Assembly: GCA_905215505.1 (NCBI GenBank)
Contig: CAJMPU010000040.1
Coordinates: 1 to 8,439 of the forward strand
DNA: 8,439 nucleotides
Origin: an uncultured bacterium
GTDB taxonomy: Bacteria > Actinomycetota > Coriobacteriia > Coriobacteriales > Coriobacteriaceae
Direction of reading: 5' to 3'
The notes below the pieces were generated by a model. It was not told the origin of the DNA and ran no database searches. It worked only from the letters and a program-made list of their open reading frames with translations. This document shows, piece after piece, positions 6,045-8,439 of this stretch. A program made the position numbers and the translations under genes. Position 1 is the stretch's first letter, and every line of letters begins with the position of its first letter.

Positions 6045-7571
6045 ATGGAATCGACTGATGTACTGGTAATTGGATCTGGCATTGCGGGCCTTTGCGCCGC
6101 CATCGAAGCGGCGCGCGCGGGCGTGACCGTCACTGTGGCAAGCGCCGGCAAGACTATGAGTGGATCAAGCTTCTTCCCCGGAACCTGGGGCTTGGGGCTT
6201 ATCGGACCCGTTAACGAAGACGACGAACAAGACCTTATCGATACCATCCAGACCGTTGGTGGCGGCGTCGCCGACCCCGATCTTGTCCAGACGTTTGTCC
6301 ACAGCATTCCCCAGGCAATTGAATGGCTCGAGCAAGACCTGGGTGTTGAGCTCCAGCGTCCGCAAAGCGCTGAAAGCGCTCAGCAAAAGCAATTTATCCC
6401 CTGCTTTGACCACAAGACGCGCATGTGGCGCGGCCTCACCCGCAAGCCCCTTGAGGACGCTCTGACGACCCGGATCGAGTCGCTCGGCATTCGCCTGCTC
6501 CCCCGCCATGAGCTTATCGACCTTGTTGAGGACACGAACGGCAGAATAACCGGAACCATGCTCTACGACCTCACCGAAAATCGAATCGTGCCCTTTGCTG
6601 CCAAGGCCACGATCATCGCAACCGGTGGCACAGGCGGCCTGTTCGAGCGCAGCCTTACGTCGGCTGATGTGCTCAGCTCCTCGCAGGCCATCGCGCTGGC
6701 GCACGGCGCAACACTTACTAATATAGAGTTCATGCAGATGATGCCCGGCTTCATCGAGCCCAAGCGCAACCTGGTCTTCAACGAGAAAACCTGGCGCTAC
6801 GTACATGTAGACCAGCCGGTAGATATTGCCGACGACAAGCTGGACGACCTGCTCGAGCAGCGCTCTGGATATGGTCCCTTCACGTCACGCTTGGCCTCCC
6901 GCGCTATCGATCTCGTCATCGATCAGGCAGGTGTCGAAGGCCTGGCACTCCACTACGACTTTCCCCGCGAGGATGTCCCAGAGTTTGTGCAGACCTTTGC
7001 CACCTGGCTGCAAGACGAGCACGGCATCGCCCCGACTGACGAGATGCGCGTTGCGATGTATGCCCACGCCGCTAACGGCGGCATCAAGATCGATAAGACC
7101 GCGCAAACGGGCGTTGAGGGCCTCTACGCTTGCGGTGAGGCGACAGGCGGCATGCACGGCGCCGACCGCATTGGTGGCTTGTCAAGCGCCAACGGCATCG
7201 TGTTCGGGCGCATCGCGGGCGCATCGGCAGCCCAAGCAGCACAGAAAGAGCCCGAGACAGCCCTGAAGGCGGATATCGCCCTCCCCCAGTACGGCATAGC
7301 CGCAACAGATGCCGAACGCCTGACACACAGCCTAAGGCACACGATGAGCACCTATTGCATGATCAACAGGACCGAAACAGGCCTATCCGAGGCACTACAC
7401 GAGCTTGAAAACATTCAAGATGATGCCACAGCTCTAAATAAGCCGCATGCCAACGACAGCGAAATCGCTGCGCTCGCCCGCATACAGTCGCAGATTCAAC
7501 TAGCACAGGAAATGGTCAAAGCCATGCGCAAACGAACCGAAAGCCTCGGATCGCACTATCGAGCGGACTAA
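6045..7571 (+). CDS. FAD-dependent oxidoreductase, fumarate reductase/L-aspartate oxidase superfamily
   Basis: The protein has 508 residues and no signal peptide. The FAD Rossmann motif VLVIGSGIAGLCAA is at residues 10-15 and the second FAD contact, IIATGGTGGLFERS, is in mid-protein. HGADRIGGLSSANGIVFGRIAG (given here by its ends H371 to G392) matches the conserved HGANRLGG block with R375. R282 in SRLASRAID aligns with the catalytic Arg of PRDVVARAID, and H341 in AHAANGG aligns with the His of HYxxGG. The usual HPT motif after FxQ is replaced by FMQMMPGF (M233), and the AQGG loop near residue 47 by PGTWGLG. The C-terminal SdhA-like helical domain is present (LRHTMSTYCMINRTETGLSEAL region). 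The start is chosen because GAGAAAGGAA lies just upstream. It stands alone, without Fe-S or membrane partner subunits or other nad genes, so the substrate cannot be named. Confidence 0.85.
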   Translation: MESTDVLVIGSGIAGLCAAIEAARAGVTVTVASAGKTMSGSSFFPGTWGLGLIGPVNEDDEQDLIDTIQTVGGGVADPDLVQTFVHSIPQAIEWLEQDLGVELQRPQSAESAQQKQFIPCFDHKTRMWRGLTRKPLEDALTTRIESLGIRLLPRHELIDLVEDTNGRITGTMLYDLTENRIVPFAAKATIIATGGTGGLFERSLTSADVLSSSQAIALAHGATLTNIEFMQMMPGFIEPKRNLVFNEKTWRYVHVDQPVDIADDKLDDLLEQRSGYGPFTSRLASRAIDLVIDQAGVEGLALHYDFPREDVPEFVQTFATWLQDEHGIAPTDEMRVAMYAHAANGGIKIDKTAQTGVEGLYACGEATGGMHGADRIGGLSSANGIVFGRIAGASAAQAAQKEPETALKADIALPQYGIAATDAERLTHSLRHTMSTYCMINRTETGLSEALHELENIQDDATALNKPHANDSEIAALARIQSQIQLAQEMVKAMRKRTESLGSHYRAD

Positions 7572-7613
7572 TTCGAACACCCATCTAAAGCAGAACACAA
7601 CTAATCGATATCT

Positions 7614-7649
7614 ATGGGCCCCGTGAGCTCGAAGTGGCACGGGGCCCAT
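7614..7649. terminator. Long perfect inverted repeat, possible terminator of the flavoprotein gene
   Basis: ATGGGCCCCGTG (7614-7625) and CACGGGGCCCAT (7638-7649) pair perfectly over 12 bases around a 12-base loop, 43 bases after the flavoprotein stop. No T-run follows on either strand, so it is an atypical terminator or another structured or protein-binding element. Confidence 0.5.
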
Positions 7650-7689
7650 TCGTGTCCGTACGGCAGCGTATCCTTATTCTGAATACGGA

Positions 7690-7704
7690 GCGGGCAAAGC
7701 CCGC
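7690..7704. repeat. Small inverted repeat upstream of the dinD-like gene
   Basis: GCGGGC-AAA-GCCCGC forms a six-pair hairpin with a three-base loop, about 30 bases before the dinD-like start codon. It could lie in the leader of that gene. No function is evident. Confidence 0.4.
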
Positions 7705-7732
7705 ATAGACAATAGGCCAGCGAGGAGGAGAT

Positions 7733-8095
7733 ATGGACAGTAGAGATATCGAGAAGTGGCGTGTCGAACTTGATAGCTACGCCAATGTAGAAGACGGCGT
7801 TGAGTATTGGCTCGCACGCGATTTAATGGAACCCATGGGATACACTCGATGGGAGAACTTCGCCGAAGTTGTTAAGAGGGCAAAAGTCTCGTGCGAAACA
7901 AATAAAACTCCAGTTGATTCCCATTTTCGTGACACCACGAAAATGATAACTGCCGGTGTCGCCGCTCGCGCGGTTAAAGACTACAAGCTTACGCGCTATG
8001 CATGCTATTTAATCGCCCAAAACGGAGATTCAAACAAGCCAGAGATCGCGCTCGCCCAGGCATACTTTTCCGTGCAGACGCGCCGGTTTTACTGA
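7733..8095 (+). CDS. dinD: Truncated DinD-like DNA-damage-inducible protein
   Basis: The 120-residue product matches the N-terminal part of DNA damage-inducible protein D. Recognisable blocks are YWLARDLMEPMGYTRWENF (about 26-44), AAVKDY-type ARAVKDYKLTRYACYLIAQNGD (by its ends A82 to D103), and KPEIALAQAYFSVQTRR. In E. coli DinD (about 274 residues) the protein continues after the same QTRRQE segment; here it breaks off as QTRRFY-stop, so the C-terminal half is missing and the last residues are foreign. The ATG has a perfect AGGAGG site four bases upstream, so the fragment may still be translated. Base use is more A+T-rich than in the neighbouring genes, which fits acquisition by transfer. 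It is probably a gene remnant. I found no SOS-box-like operator upstream. Confidence 0.75.
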   Translation: MDSRDIEKWRVELDSYANVEDGVEYWLARDLMEPMGYTRWENFAEVVKRAKVSCETNKTPVDSHFRDTTKMITAGVAARAVKDYKLTRYACYLIAQNGDSNKPEIALAQAYFSVQTRRFY

Positions 8096-8137
8096 TCCCC
8101 AGGGTAGACTCGATCTGTGAAAGCGGCTGTGCCCTTT

Positions 8138-8224
8138 CGGGTTCGACCCCAAGCGAGGTCAACAAAAAAGACGGCCAACTTTCGTTGACCGTCTTAACTT
8201 GCTTTGGTGGGCCGTCAGGGGGTC
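8138..8224 (-). repeat. tRNA-Lys 3' tail plus terminator, copy 1 (degenerate duplicate)
   Basis: This 87-base block is a near copy of 8315-8403. Read on the minus strand, it begins with GACCCCCTGACGGCCCACCA, the end of the T loop, T stem and acceptor stem of the tRNA-Lys at the right edge, here with an encoded CCA. It continues into a terminator hairpin and ends in GGGGTCGAACCC. The upstream rest of a tRNA is absent, so it is a remnant, with the break inside the T loop. Confidence 0.8.
8164..8195 (-). terminator. Terminator hairpin of repeat copy 1
   Basis: On the minus strand, AAGACGGTCAAC and GTTGGCCGTCTT form a 12-pair stem (one U-G) capped by a GAAA loop, followed by TTTTG. It is the duplicate of the tRNA-Lys terminator at 8341-8373. 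Confidence 0.75.
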
Positions 8225-8225
8225 A

Positions 8226-8295
8226 GCCTGCTTTGCAGGCGGCCGCTGCGGCGCTTCGCGCCTTGCGCGCTGCGCTGGTAAATGCTCACGCATTT
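8226..8295. repeat. Cluster of short palindromes, REP-like
   Basis: Four dyads lie within 70 bases: GCCTGC-TTT-GCAGGC (8226-8240), GCCGC-T-GCGGC (8242-8252), GGCGC-TTC-GCGCC (8250-8262), and AAATGC-TCAC-GCATTT (8280-8295). The segment lies between the two tRNA-tail copies and shows no coding character. It resembles clustered repetitive extragenic palindromes; whether it is repeated elsewhere in the genome cannot be seen here. Confidence 0.5.
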
Positions 8296-8314
8296 CCTCA
8301 GCTCCGCGCCCCGA

Positions 8315-8403
8315 CGGGTTCGACCCCATGAAAGGTCAACAAAAAAAGACGGCCAACCTTCGTTGACCGTCTTAATCATCTTTGGGTGGGCCGTCAGGGG
8401 GTC
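8315..8403 (-). repeat. tRNA-Lys 3' tail plus terminator, copy 2 (attached to the tRNA)
   Basis: This 89-base block repeats 8138-8224 in the same orientation, 177 bases away, with scattered differences. It overlaps the 3' end of the tRNA-Lys gene. GGGTTCGACCCC (8316-8327) is an exact inverted copy of the T-arm sequence at 8398-8409, so the terminator is flanked by 12-base inverted repeats. Confidence 0.8.
8341..8373 (-). terminator. Rho-independent terminator of tRNA-Lys
   Basis: On the minus strand, AAGACGGTCAAC (from 8373) and GTTGGCCGTCTT pair over 12 positions with one U-G, around a GAAG loop, followed by TTTTTG. It starts 13 bases after the discriminator base of the tRNA. Confidence 0.85.
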
Positions 8404-8439
8404 GAACCCTGGACCTTGGGATTAAGAGTCCCCTGCTCT
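8387..8439 (-). tRNA. tRNA-Lys(CTT), 3' part; 5' end beyond the window
   Basis: The minus strand shows the end of the D arm (AGAGC), an anticodon arm with loop CTCTTAA and anticodon CTT (8424-8426), a variable loop, a T arm CAGGG-TTCGACC-CCCTG, and the acceptor 3' strand ACGGCCC (8388-8394) with discriminator A (8387). The bases after it read CCC rather than CCA, so CCA is not encoded here. The outermost anticodon stem pair is a G-A mismatch. The 5' acceptor strand (expected GGGCCGT) would lie past the right edge. Confidence 0.9.

Noticed and set aside
8002..8331. 109-codon plus-strand open frame across the tRNA-tail repeats
   Set aside because: It translates repeats, terminators and palindromes; no start signal and no protein-like composition.
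1..8439. CRISPR array, complete insertion sequence or replication origin
   Set aside because: No regularly spaced direct repeats, no paired terminal repeats around the transposase-like gene, and no cluster of DnaA-box-like sites were seen.

Overview
This GC-rich window looks like a chromosomal segment of an anaerobic actinobacterium of the class Coriobacteriia, most likely Collinsella or a close relative. That placement rests on my recognition of the gene families (a SUF operon with sufU, and a GGGtGRT protein next to a NifU-like scaffold) and on codon use, not on a search.

Layout. (1) Positions 2-2761, plus strand: the 3' part of an iron-sulfur cluster assembly operon, sufD (5' end outside the window), sufS and sufU. 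The genes overlap by 4 and 8 bases, so they are probably translationally coupled. A rho-independent terminator follows. SufS takes sulfur from cysteine, SufU accepts it, and SufD belongs to the SufBCD scaffold whose other genes presumably lie upstream. (2) Positions 2827-3627, minus strand: a single-gene IS200/REP-associated-type Y1 transposase relative with an HVH motif and a C-terminal helix-turn-helix, convergent with the SUF operon. (3) Positions 3628-4030: a divergent intergenic region with a candidate promoter for the transposase-like gene and a strongly self-complementary 5' leader for the next operon. (4) Positions 4031-5788, plus strand: a two-gene operon of a NifU/IscU-like scaffold and a GGGtGRT protein of unknown function. 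Both use codons typical of highly expressed genes, and a textbook terminator follows. (5) Positions 6045-7571, plus strand: a monocistronic FAD flavoprotein of the fumarate reductase/succinate dehydrogenase/L-aspartate oxidase superfamily that has lost one hallmark active-site motif. (6) Positions 7614-8439: a scarred region with a large inverted repeat, a DinD-like gene cut to its N-terminal part, and two tandem copies of a tRNA-Lys 3' tail plus terminator separated by closely packed small palindromes. The tRNA-Lys(CTT) gene itself runs off the right edge on the minus strand.

The two iron-sulfur modules, SUF and NifU-like/GGGtGRT, lie about 1.3 kb apart and are separated only by the transposase-like gene. 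The most interesting candidates for undescribed biology are the NifU-like/GGGtGRT pair with its structured leader, the divergent flavoprotein, and the tRNA-Lys tail duplication next to a truncated dinD, which looks like a scar of a mobile element.
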